Below are positions 37,383 to 46,413 of a stretch of 64,000 nt of DNA, piece after piece. Under the pieces are notes generated by a model. That model did not search any database, had not been told where the DNA came from, and worked only from the letters and a program-made list of their open reading frames with translations. The stretch is from Chitinophagaceae bacterium (GTDB lineage Bacteria; Bacteroidota; Bacteroidia; Chitinophagales; Chitinophagaceae), in the NCBI GenBank assembly GCA_903642275.1, contig CAHJWK010000006.1, positions 1-64,000 of the forward strand, given 5' to 3'. The position numbers were made by a program, and so were the translations under genes. Each line of letters opens with the position of its first letter. Position 1 is the stretch's first letter.

Positions 37383-37890
37383 CCAGCATCTTTTTAAATT
37401 CTGCTGCTGCAAATTTTATTTCTCTTACCCTTCCAACACGGAATATATCTGTCAAAGCAAGCATTTTATACAACTGTTCATCTTTCTGAACTGCTTCCAC
37501 TGCTTTATCGTAAAGCGGTTCTATCATTAAGCCGCGAACTTTACTTTTTTCATACCGCCATACATAGTTAATTTCTGATTTAAAATGGTTTTTCATAAAT
37601 TGATGGGAATGTGCCGTATATATACCGTTTACCATTGCGCCGGGAGCAGCGGGAAAAACATAATGTAAGCCATGCTGTACAAACTCTAACAGTGCATTGG
37701 TATATACCTTCCTTTTATCGTCACTTAAAAGCCCGGCTAATGCACTCCTGTTTAAAGATTCCGATACTTCGGATGCGCTTATGCAGAGCTGCTCTGCCAA
37801 TTGTTTGTTTTGCCAATGTGCTGAACGAAAAACCACAATTTTAAGCAGGATTACTATATCCTGTGGGCGCATGCCGTTATGTTTTCTCAT
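37369..37890 (-). CDS. Winged-helix protein paired with the nucleotidyltransferase (antitoxin-like)
   Basis: A 173-residue protein with an N-terminal winged-helix domain: RPQDIVILLKIVVF, then WQNKQLAEQLCISASEVSES with the recognition helix, and LNRSALAGLL. The C-terminal half has no recognised family. Its stop overlaps the nucleotidyltransferase start by 14 bases, so expression is coupled. A perfect inverted repeat 24 bp upstream of its start is a natural autoregulatory operator. This layout matches AbiEi/AbiEii-like systems, where the helix-turn-helix protein is antitoxin and repressor. Confidence 0.75.
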   Translation of the reverse strand: MRKHNGMRPQDIVILLKIVVFRSAHWQNKQLAEQLCISASEVSESLNRSALAGLLSDDKRKVYTNALLEFVQHGLHYVFPAAPGAMVNGIYTAHSHQFMKNHFKSEINYVWRYEKSKVRGLMIEPLYDKAVEAVQKDEQLYKMLALTDIFRVGRVREIKFAAAEFKKMLDESL

Positions 37891-37913
37891 AGCCCAAATT
37901 TAAGCATTAATTC

Positions 37914-37936
37914 TCAATTCGCGATTTGCGAATTGA
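37914..37936. promoter_or_regulatory. Operator-like inverted repeat of the nucleotidyltransferase module
   Basis: TCAATTCGC-GATTT-GCGAATTGA has perfect 9-bp arms, centred 35 bp upstream of the ATG at 37890. The position and symmetry fit a repressor site for the winged-helix protein encoded immediately downstream. Confidence 0.65.
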
Positions 37937-38084
37937 AAATAACCAGATGTTATATGTCAGATATTAATTATTTGGTTCGGTGTACCAGTTTAAGAATCTC
38001 ACCAAAAAGTATGTTCGGGTGTTTAACTTAAACCCTTTACCGGTATAAAAGAACAGCACTACATTCGTTGATAAAGCATTGCAC

Positions 38085-39209
38085 ATGCAGGTAAAAACTG
38101 CCTCCGCCAAAATTTACTATATAGATAATCTTCGCGTACTAATGACGATGCTGGTAATAATGCATCATACGCTAATCAGTTTTGGTGCGCCGGGCGGCTG
38201 GTATTTTACAGATGCCACCACCAGCAAGCCTGCATTAATTATAATGACATTGCTGGTTGCCACCAACCAGTCTTTCTTTATGGGTTTTTTCTTTTTCCTT
38301 GCTGCCTTCTTTACCGAACCATCTTACAATAAAAAAGGTGCATCAACATTTATTACAGACCGTTTAAAAAGATTAGGCATCCCGCTATTGTTCTATTCTT
38401 TCATTCTTTCGCCTGTTATGAACTTTATTGTGTATAAATATGGCTTGCATAAAGAGGCAACTTTCCTGCAATACCTTGGCGGTTATGATGACTGGATAGA
38501 TTTCGGTGTGTTATGGTTTGTTGCCGCGCTGCTCCTGCTCACCTTAGTATATGTTATTCAAAGAAGGGAAAACAAAAAAATACTTCCCACACAAAAATCC
38601 TTTCCTACCGGTAAGCAGGTGTTTGTATTTGCTGTTGCGCTTGGCATTATAAGTTACGTGGTAAGAATTTTTTTTCCTGTAGGATGGACGCTGCACCCCT
38701 TAGGTTTTCAGCTTGCCCATTTTCCACAGTATATCAGCTTATTTGTGCTAGGTATTATTGCATACCGCAATGAATGGATGAATAAGATTAGCTATCATAC
38801 CGGAAAGCGGTGGCTTGTTATAGCGCTGATTATGGCATTGGTTGTTTTCCCGCTTATGTTCATCCTCATTAACAGCCCGATTGATACTTTCCAGGGCAAA
38901 GGCACATGGCAATCTTTTGTTGCTGCCATGTGGGAACAGCTTACGGGCATTTCTATTATTGTTGCGTTATCGGGCATTGCAAAGCAACGCTGGAACTATA
39001 CAACAGCCTTATTGCAACGCATGTCCCGTGCTGCTTTTGCAACCTATATTTTTCACCCGCTTATTGTAATTATCCTAACCATTGCATTATTAAGCTGGCA
39101 GGTTGACCCGGCAATAAAAGCTCTTATTGCTGTGCCTTGTAATATCACCATTTCTTTTTTGCTTGGATGGTTTGTTACCAAAATGCCGGTAGCAAAAAAC
39201 ATTGTTTAG
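38085..39209 (+). CDS. Acyltransferase family 3 membrane protein
   Basis: A polytopic protein of 374 residues with about ten membrane segments. It starts with the family signature IYYIDNLRVLMTMLVIMHHT, where the His pair is the expected active-site region. KKGASTFITDRLKRLGIPLL supplies the conserved Arg motif. Family members transfer acetyl or other acyl groups to exported glycans or antibiotics. The ATG at 38085 is used rather than a TTG two codons upstream. It stands alone. The closest genes are the nucleotidyltransferase module (divergent) and a T9SS protein 750 bp on. Confidence 0.9.
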   Translation: MQVKTASAKIYYIDNLRVLMTMLVIMHHTLISFGAPGGWYFTDATTSKPALIIMTLLVATNQSFFMGFFFFLAAFFTEPSYNKKGASTFITDRLKRLGIPLLFYSFILSPVMNFIVYKYGLHKEATFLQYLGGYDDWIDFGVLWFVAALLLLTLVYVIQRRENKKILPTQKSFPTGKQVFVFAVALGIISYVVRIFFPVGWTLHPLGFQLAHFPQYISLFVLGIIAYRNEWMNKISYHTGKRWLVIALIMALVVFPLMFILINSPIDTFQGKGTWQSFVAAMWEQLTGISIIVALSGIAKQRWNYTTALLQRMSRAAFATYIFHPLIVIILTIALLSWQVDPAIKALIAVPCNITISFLLGWFVTKMPVAKNIV

Positions 39210-39371
39210 CTGATTTGGTGTAGGAAAAAACATTGAATTTGAAAGAAATTTTGTGAGGAAGAAATTATAAAATAAGATGACAAAAGTTTCGGTTCGGTGC
39301 GTTTTAAAGAAGCGAATAGCCGATTTGCCCAGAACCGAAAAGATATATATGGTATATACATAGTATATAGA

Positions 39372-39625
39372 AAAGCAGTTTTGAGCTATATTATTTTTTA
39401 CTGACATTTTGTTCCATTGAACCGGAAAAAACTAAAACAGGTTAGGGGTTGGAACCGACAGCGTTGCTGAAGAAGAACTTCAAGGGTAAACTAGAAGATC
39501 CCATGCTTTGCATAAAGCTATTAAAGAAGAGCCTGCTATGACGAAATTAAAAAGATGTTTAATCAACTGCAGGGTCTCGTAGCTTTACGCAAGGCTTTTT
39601 ACGAAGACCCCCAGCAACGACTGAA
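39372..39625 (+). repeat. Direct repeat copy 1 (about 254 bp)
   Basis: This non-coding block recurs as 42442-42696 with a few mismatches and 1-base indels. It starts AAAGCAGTTTTGAGC and ends CGACTGAA. The two copies bracket the T9SS gene at 39964-42288. It contains part of a short inverted-repeat family (GGTCTCGTAGC and its complement). No transposase is near. Confidence 0.9.
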
Positions 39626-39654
39626 GCAGCGAAAAAAATAAATATAATTTAAAC

Positions 39655-39737
39655 GCAGGGTCTCATAGCTTAAACAGTGCCCGCATGAAAGCCCCTGCTA
39701 TGACGAATGCCTGAATGAAGACCCCGCTACTACGAAA
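39655..39737. repeat. REP-like inverted-repeat unit
   Basis: GGGTCT-CATAGC on the left is matched by GCTATG and then AGACCC on the right, so the two stems nest. Sister units lie within both copies of the 254-bp repeat and at about 42385-42420. The surrounding 39210-39963 holds no gene, only these repeats. Confidence 0.6.
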
Positions 39738-39963
39738 TCTGTTTGAATAACTCATTTAGTTTATCGTGCATCTCATGCATCTGCCTGTATTATGATGTTG
39801 CAAACGTAGTTGATACAAAAGATGTAATAATACATCATAAAAGGATTGCGCGGGCTGCTTTACACCTGTGATTGCATGGTATAAAGACAAACTGATAGAA
39901 AATCTTATACCTTATTTGATCTTCCCCTTTAGAAATCTTTTACTTTTATGAAAACAAATATTT

Positions 39964-42288
39964 ATGCCTAAACTTCTACGCTTATTAATTGCTGCCATTT
40001 CTTGTTTTATCATCCAATCTTCATTTTCACAGGTAACTGAAATACAACGTAATGGTGTTAGAATTGCCGGGGGAATTGTTCTGCCCAACGGAAAGGTCAT
40101 CATGTCAAGCGATGACAGGACAGGTATATATACAATTGAAGACACCACGGTTAAGCTGATAACTAACTTAACCATCGGCGTTGACCCGGAAACTATTTAT
40201 AAGGGTAAAGCCTATTTTGTGAATGCAGGAAAATTATATGTTACAGATGGTACCACTGCCGGCACTTATGCTGTAACGCAAATTGGTAAGACGGGCAATG
40301 GTTATTTTTTCACACCTTTTAAATTTAATAACCTGCTGTATTTTATTGCTAATGATGGCGAACATGGTAATGAACTCTGGAGCACGGATGGTACAACTGC
40401 TAATACCGGTCTGGTTGGAGATATTAATGGTGATTCGTCAAATAGTTTTCCTGCTTCATCACCTTATTATCCTTATTATACCACGCAGTTTTTTATAAAC
40501 GGAAGCTATGTGCTGTTTACAGCTTATGGTGCAGATTCTACTTTCGGTTTATATAAGCTTACCGCTTCAGGCATTTCATTATTGGAAAATAATTTTGCTG
40601 ACAGCACCACTATTACTTATGATACTACTGGCGGTAAAACATTTTTTACTGCAACCTCCGGCACTGGTTCAAAAGCTTCTAACCAACTTTGGGCAACAGA
40701 TGGCACAAGCACCAGCTTAATATATAACCCCGGTGCAGGTGTTCCTACCAATGCTCCCCGTTTGGTAAATGGTAAGTTTGTTTTTATTGTATCCGACACT
40801 ACAAAAAACGTTAAGTTATTTACAACAGATGGCACTGCTGCCAATACAACATTGTTTAAAGATATAAGTAATTATATCTATGATTACGGTAAAGTGGTAA
40901 ATAACAAGCTTGTTTTTGTAATAACGGATGGTGCGGGCAACCAGGAATTATGGAGTACAGAGGGCACTGCTGCCAATACCCAATCTATAGAAAGCATACA
41001 TGCTGAGATTACAACAGGTTATATTGTAAATAATAAACTTCTTTTTACCACTTATTCAAGTTCAACCGGTAATGAATTATGGAGCACAGATGGTACTGCC
41101 GCTAATACCAAAGCAATCAAACATATAAAAGTTAATTACGGCCCCGATTTGGTTTTAAATAACAAGCTTGTTTTTTCAGGATTTACCAGTGCCACGGGAA
41201 CTGAATTATGGAGTACGGATGGTACCGCTGCAGGTACAGTGTTATTAAAAGATATTGAGCCGGGAACCCTTAGCTCTAACCCTGTGTCTGTATATAACGC
41301 AGCCGCTCCTCAAAATAGCTATACAAGTGGTAATTTCAGATACGACCAAACGATAAACTATTTCACACCATTTAAAGGTAAATACTATTTTGTTGCAGGT
41401 GAGGATATGGATGAATTATGGAGCACCGATGGTACACCCAATGGAACAACTTTAGTAACAGATATCAGCGTTCAGGATAATGCTTCCTTTTTCTATACAA
41501 CCACAGGCATTTATTTTACTGAAGACAATGGCCTGCTTAGTGAATTTGGACTTTGGGTGACGGATGGAACTACGTCAGGAACCAGAAAAATACAGGGTTA
41601 TGGATTCGAAAACCGTAAAACTTCTTATTTGTTTATTTATAAGAATAACCTGTATTTTAATAATCATTATTATCTCACATCAGGAGATTCTGACCTGTAT
41701 AGAATTGATACAACACTTTCTATTCTGCCTGTTGGTCTCACAAACTTTACAGCATCATTACAACCTTCATCGGTTTTATTGAACTGGCAAACTGCAACAG
41801 AAATTAATACAGATCATTTTGGTGTAGAGCGCAGTATTGATGGTGTTCATTTTAATAACATTGGTGATGTTAAAGCTACAGGCACAAGCAATACAACACA
41901 TAGTTACTTATTGAATGATTACAGTGCATTACATATTGGTGCATTTACCTTATACTATCGTTTAAAAACAATTGATAAAGATGGCAGGTTTACTTACTCA
42001 TCCATTATAAAACTGCAATTGCATGGTAGTGAATTTGCTTACAGTTTATCACCCAATCCAGTTCACAGCCAACTTACCGTAAGCTTTACCACAGGTAATG
42101 CAATAAGTCAAGCTGCGCTCAGAATCACCAATACTAATGGCAAACCTGTTTATGAAAAATCATTACAGGGTTTACAGCCCGGTTCTGTTCAGCAATACAT
42201 AAACGTGACAGGTTTGGCAACCGGTATTTATTACATACAGTTAACAACAAACAACTATACTAAAACATTAATGTTTGTAAAACAATAA
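39964..42288 (+). CDS. Secreted T9SS cargo protein with ELWSTDGT repeats
   Basis: A 774-residue secreted protein. It has a signal peptide of about 23 residues (LLRLLIAAISCFIIQSSFSQ). Many copies of a motif like NELWSTDGTAANT are spread over residues 80-540, each about 50 residues apart, likely forming a beta-propeller-like fold. A fibronectin-like section follows at about 590-690 (VLLNWQTATEINTDHFGVER). The type A sorting domain at the end begins LSPNPVHSQLTVSF and finishes IQLTTNNYTKTLMFVKQ. The protein should be exported by the type IX system and anchored or released. It is bracketed by the 254-bp direct repeats. No enzymatic motif is seen. Confidence 0.92.
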   Translation: MPKLLRLLIAAISCFIIQSSFSQVTEIQRNGVRIAGGIVLPNGKVIMSSDDRTGIYTIEDTTVKLITNLTIGVDPETIYKGKAYFVNAGKLYVTDGTTAGTYAVTQIGKTGNGYFFTPFKFNNLLYFIANDGEHGNELWSTDGTTANTGLVGDINGDSSNSFPASSPYYPYYTTQFFINGSYVLFTAYGADSTFGLYKLTASGISLLENNFADSTTITYDTTGGKTFFTATSGTGSKASNQLWATDGTSTSLIYNPGAGVPTNAPRLVNGKFVFIVSDTTKNVKLFTTDGTAANTTLFKDISNYIYDYGKVVNNKLVFVITDGAGNQELWSTEGTAANTQSIESIHAEITTGYIVNNKLLFTTYSSSTGNELWSTDGTAANTKAIKHIKVNYGPDLVLNNKLVFSGFTSATGTELWSTDGTAAGTVLLKDIEPGTLSSNPVSVYNAAAPQNSYTSGNFRYDQTINYFTPFKGKYYFVAGEDMDELWSTDGTPNGTTLVTDISVQDNASFFYTTTGIYFTEDNGLLSEFGLWVTDGTTSGTRKIQGYGFENRKTSYLFIYKNNLYFNNHYYLTSGDSDLYRIDTTLSILPVGLTNFTASLQPSSVLLNWQTATEINTDHFGVERSIDGVHFNNIGDVKATGTSNTTHSYLLNDYSALHIGAFTLYYRLKTIDKDGRFTYSSIIKLQLHGSEFAYSLSPNPVHSQLTVSFTTGNAISQAALRITNTNGKPVYEKSLQGLQPGSVQQYINVTGLATGIYYIQLTTNNYTKTLMFVKQ

Positions 42289-42362
42289 CATCAATATATA
42301 CAAGATGAATGCTGAAAGGTGTTCAGCTTGTTTAAGTACAGAACCTGCTTCAATAATGTTAT

Positions 42363-42386
42363 AGGCCTTGTATATGGCCTTTTTTC
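42363..42386 (+). terminator. Terminator after the ELWSTDGT-repeat gene
   Basis: AGGCC at 42363-42367 pairs with GGCCT at 42376-42380 and is followed by TTTTT. It lies 75 bp after the stop of the T9SS gene and just before repeat copy 2. Confidence 0.7.
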
Positions 42387-42441
42387 GTCATAGCTGGTCT
42401 TCAATGCAAAGTCATGAGCAAGGCTAAGACCCTGCGTTATC

Positions 42442-42696
42442 AAAGCAGTTTTGAGCTATATTATTTTTTACTGACATTTTGTTCCATTGAACCGGAAAAA
42501 ACTAAAACAGGTTAGTGGTTGAAACCGGCAGCGTTGCTGAAAGAACAACTTCAAGGGGTAAACTACAGGGTTCCATGCTTTGCATAAAGCTATTAACGAA
42601 GAGCCTGCTATTGACGAAATTAAAAAGATGTTTAATCAACCGCAGGATCTCGTAGCTTTACGCAAGGCTTTTTACGAAGACCCCGCTACGACTGAA
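42442..42696 (+). repeat. Direct repeat copy 2 (about 255 bp)
   Basis: The second copy of the block at 39372-39625, in the same orientation. It ends 11 bp before the stop of the minus-strand gene at 42707. Recombination between the copies would delete the intervening 3.1 kb, including the T9SS gene. Confidence 0.9.
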
Positions 42697-42706
42697 ATTC
42701 TTGTAT

Positions 42707-43870
42707 TTATTTATTGCTATTCCTATTTTTAAGATCGAAAAGTATTTTTTGTATGGCACTAGTTAAATTCGGTTGCTTTTTAATTGCTAATTGAAATTGT
42801 GTTAACGCTTCTTGCACGTTTCTTAAATTTAAATAAGCAACGCCTTTATGAAAAAATAATAAACCTTTGGCAACTTCCTCGTTTTCTAATAATCCTTTAT
42901 CATAAAATCTAATTGCTTCTTCAAAGTTTCCAACTTGAAATGATTTATCACCTCGATTCAACAAACTTTTTTGTTTAGAGGAAACACTAAACGACTTAGG
43001 TATTCCGAACTGTTTTAAAACTTCTTCAAATTCAAATTCGTCATGTTTTCCATAAACTCTTGGAATAAGTAAAGATTTATCATCGCCTAAACTATATACG
43101 ACACCAAAGTTTCCTTGTAAAATGAAAAGCCCTACCGCAGTATAATCTAAGTTTGATTCATAAATGCAAATTGTATAATTACCTTCTTGCGTAGAGTCAT
43201 GAATGTCAAGTGGAATTGAATATCCAAAAGTATCTCCTATTTGATGCGGAAGCGCATCGTTAAAAGTATAAGTTTTGGGAGCTAATCCCATAACGGCAGA
43301 CATCGATGTTATATATTGAAAAATTCCATTCTGATTTGTCACTGAAATCGGAAAGCCGTTAATTGTTTCATCAACACCACTTTCAATTACTTGCGTTAGG
43401 CAGCGAGAATAATCCGGTATGTCGGTTTCGCTCTTATTAAAATCACGTTTATAATCATAAACTTTTTCCTGAAAGCAATTAAATCCATCAAGTGAACCAA
43501 TCCAACAACTATTCTTTTCAATTTTAACTCCTGACTTTATTTCAAAAATTTTTGTCAAACTAGGCATCGATATACCAACGATAAAATCAATGGAGTTTCT
43601 TTTTTGTCTATGAAAACTAAATAAATAGTTTAATAGAGTTGAAACATTAGTTCCAAACAGACGACATTTTCTTAAGGCTTCAACCGCATTATTTATGTCA
43701 TTGCAAGCAAAAGAGACACAAATAAAAGGGTTAAGTATAACACTCTTTATTACGCCTTTGTCGGGTTCTGCTAATTTGTAATTTGGAAAAGATTCAATTG
43801 GATATGAAAGTTTGGTATCACTAACAATTGAAATTAAATTACCATTCCTCTTTGCAACTACCAAGCTCAT
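42707..43870 (-). CDS. Ntn-hydrolase/proteasome-like domain fused to TPR repeats
   Basis: A 387-residue protein. The first strands read MSLVVAKRNGNLISIVSDTK and line up with the start of proteasome/HslV-type subunits (TTxVAxRRNGxVVxxGD), including an Asp at residue 18. The catalytic Thr would fall on Met1, or on Ser2 after Met removal. Residues about 300-380 form TPR-like repeats (SLLNRGDKSFQVGNFEEAIR, GVAYLNLRNVQEALTQFQLA). No signal peptide is seen. It overlaps the upstream XRE-type gene by four bases (ATGA), so the two are coupled. Peptidase activity is unproven, and the resemblance is by eye only. Confidence 0.7.
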   Translation of the reverse strand: MSLVVAKRNGNLISIVSDTKLSYPIESFPNYKLAEPDKGVIKSVILNPFICVSFACNDINNAVEALRKCRLFGTNVSTLLNYLFSFHRQKRNSIDFIVGISMPSLTKIFEIKSGVKIEKNSCWIGSLDGFNCFQEKVYDYKRDFNKSETDIPDYSRCLTQVIESGVDETINGFPISVTNQNGIFQYITSMSAVMGLAPKTYTFNDALPHQIGDTFGYSIPLDIHDSTQEGNYTICIYESNLDYTAVGLFILQGNFGVVYSLGDDKSLLIPRVYGKHDEFEFEEVLKQFGIPKSFSVSSKQKSLLNRGDKSFQVGNFEEAIRFYDKGLLENEEVAKGLLFFHKGVAYLNLRNVQEALTQFQLAIKKQPNLTSAIQKILFDLKNRNSNK

Positions 43871-44270
43871 TTATCATTCTTTAGCCGCTTCAACTCGTCA
43901 ATCATCGCATCTTTATCTTTCAGCATCCTTTCAAATAAAGCAATCTTTTCGTCGTATAATTGAACTATTTTATCTAAAGGATTAAATGTGCATTGATAAT
44001 GCAAATTGTTCTGTGAGTTATCATTAAAAGTATTTGAAATAACATTTATAGCAGCCTCTTCATCAAAATTCTTAATCGCTTCTACCGGCACTTTTAAAGC
44101 TTTTGCAACTTCATCTAATATTTGCGGTTCAATGGTTTCTTTGCCTTCTAATAAACTTATTTTCTTCTGGTTCCAGTCATCACCTAATTCAATGGCTAGG
44201 CATCCTGCTTAATGCCCATCATTTCACGTATGCGTTTTACATTCCTGCCTTCGTGTATGGTCTTTTCCAT
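43867..44270 (-). pseudogene. XRE-family regulator with coiled-coil tail, frameshifted
   Basis: The frame from ATG at 44270 reads MEKTIHEGRNVKRIREMMGI, then KQDA and a stop. The next frame continues LAIELGDDWNQKKISLLEGK, then LDEVAKALKVPVEAIKNF, and runs to 43867 with a heptad-like coiled coil (LYDEKIALFERMLKDKDAMI). Comparison with the remnant at 49496-49594, where the bases read GATGCTTTAGCC, shows that one base is missing here near 44197-44201. Intact, it would be a helix-turn-helix repressor of about 134 residues. It probably controlled the coupled Ntn/TPR gene. Confidence 0.85.
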
Positions 44271-44591
44271 GAAGTAAAGTTGTTGATTAATAGTTGTTAA
44301 TAATGGTAAATACCAGTTATGATTAATGAGTTATACATGATGAATGAAAGAATAAAGATAAGTAGTTATGTGATTATAATACCGGTGAGCAAACGTTGCT
44401 GTGCATATTTGTATAAGAAAGTCTGTAACAGGTATTAGTTAGGCAATAGCAGAATATTTAATGCCAGGCGAACAGGGTAATGATTGTTTGCAGCAATCTA
44501 CTTTAGCATAATAAAAAGAGAGCTGTTTATACAGCTCTCTTGCTTGTTTAACTTTAGTATTGAAAAAATTGAGTAACTTATAAGTTACGTT
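44271..44591. other. Intergenic region between XRE gene and T9SS pseudogene
   Basis: There is no gene in 321 bp. It contains the upstream region of the XRE gene on the right side and the terminator of the minus-strand T9SS pseudogene at 44516-44541 on the left. Confidence 0.5.
44516..44541 (-). terminator. Terminator after the sialidase-like T9SS pseudogene
   Basis: AAGAGAGCTGT and ACAGCTCTCTT form a perfect 11-bp stem with a 4-base loop. On the minus strand the stem runs into TTTTTAT. It lies 50 bp past the stop at 44592. Confidence 0.85.
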
Positions 44592-46138
44592 TTATTCTTT
44601 TATAAACTTTAGTGTTTCCATTCTGTCATCGGATTGAGCTTTTATATAATAACTACCTGCTGAAAGATTATGTATGTTGAACTGGTAACTTTCACTGTTT
44701 GATGTTGATTGCTGTATCAACTTTCCTGAAATATTAAATAATGAAAGTGTTGTTTTAGCTAAAGCATTTAAGCCATCAATTCTTACAACATCTTTTGCAG
44801 GATTTGGGTAGAGTTTTAATGTTGTATTAGTTTTCATTGTTACAGTTGCGTCATCAGTTGAAGCTGCATTATCTGCAATTGCATTATCATCTAAAGAAAA
44901 TTGCAGTTTCCATTTGTATATACCGCCATTCGGGCCTTGTGAACCATCTTCCTGTGAGTCATCTCTGCCAGACCAACCTACTAAAGGGTTAAGGAATGAA
45001 GCCGCTGTATGGCTCAAGTTAGCACTTGTATCAATTAACTTCCATGTCGCTCCATAGTCATTGCTGTAAGATGTACCGGCAACAGGTGTAAGGCTATACG
45101 GTATAGAACTTATGTACGTATGTGTGAAAGGAATATTTGTAATAAATAAACCCATTGGATAACCGGTGAAACTTTTATTATTCCAAGTTTTGCCGCCATC
45201 GTGTGTTTCTATTTCATGCGGACCAACACCATAATCAAACGTTACACCTAATCCATGTTGTTTATCAACAAAAGCAAAATCAAAATAGTTTCCTAAACTA
45301 TATGGAAAATTTGGAAATTGTTTCCAGTGCTGTCCAAAGTCGTCAGAACGATAAATATAACTATTGCCGTAACTATCTGCAGCAGCAAACCAAATAGTGT
45401 TTTGAAAAAAAGAATAAGAGTTAAAATTTGAAGTATAAGCATAACCTTCTGTTGTTGGTAAATTGTTTTTTAAAACACGTTCCCATGTTTTGCCTGCATT
45501 GCTGGTGGTATAAATTTCAAGCCTTGATGTATCTGTACCATCATCACCAATGGTAACACCATGCTGGGCATCAAAAAAGTGAACAATATCAAGAAAAGAA
45601 GTTGCGCCATAAAGCTTACCTGGTGCAAGCTGTTTCCATGTATCGCCACCGTCTGTAGTTTTATAAATACCACCACCCAAACCAACCGTGGCATTAAACA
45701 ACGCAGAGTAACAAGTGTTTTCATCAATAGCCGAAATATCACATAAACCATATAAGCCTGATATATCTACTGAATCAATTCGCCATGTTTTTCCACCATC
45801 CGCGCTACGTAAAAACTTGTTTGCAGTATATTGCATAGAGTCATAATTTACCCTTGCCCAAACTGCATTGAAAGAGGGTATGCTTATTTGAGGTATATAA
45901 CTGTTGTATATATATGTGGCGCATTAACATCTTGCCAGTAAGGATTGATTTTTATTCCAAAATTTTGATGGGAATTGACAGCAGAATGTTTTTGTTTTAA
46001 ATGTAGCAGCAGGTTTTGTTTTAATTTATATTCTTTAATTTTTAGTTGCGGGTTTGCTGTTTGTGCGTTGATTGATGTGATACAAAAAACGATTGCGGCA
46101 AAAGCAATCATGCATTTTTTACTGAGTAAAGTTTTCAT
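44592..46138 (-). pseudogene. Secreted sialidase/BNR-repeat T9SS protein, frameshifted
   Basis: The 5' frame (46138-45884) gives a signal peptide (CMIAFAAIVFCITSINAQ) and about 60 further residues ending HIYTTVIYLK-stop. The next frame, open from PQISIPSFNAVWARVNYDSM, runs to 44592. It contains repeated BNR/photosynthesis-system-II-stability-like motifs (SADGGKTWRI, TTDGGDTWKQL, TSNAGKTWERV, SDDFGQHWKQ) and a type A sorting domain (LKLYPNPAKDVVRIDG to the end). One extra T at about 45904 would join them (TTVYIPQIS). If whole it would be about 515 residues, exported by the type IX system. Confidence 0.85.
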
Positions 46139-46413
46139 ACATCTCGTTTTATTAGTTTAGTTAAATAATTTATGAGAGAATAAAATTATTTTTTGCTGAG
46201 TGAGATGAGAATTGCGAGTGAGCAGTTAGCAGAAATTGATGGTGTATTACGGAAATATACTGTTAGTTTACGATTGTTTCAAGGTTAAAAAAGATAAGTG
46301 ATGCAATGCTAAACTATAACATTGCAGATTACCCTTTCAAAACAACCAACTACTCAATAAAATGTATAACTATATATAATTGATAGTAGTTTTAAAATAC
46401 TTCCCGAGTAATT

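Noticed and set aside
40283-40720. Alternative-frame proteins inside the ELWSTDGT-repeat gene
   Set aside because: They follow the repeat period of the real gene in another frame and have unnatural composition.
39372-42696. Repeats at 39.4-42.7 kb as CRISPR or insertion-sequence ends
   Set aside because: There are only two long copies without regular spacers, no cas genes, no transposase and no terminal inverted repeats with target duplications.
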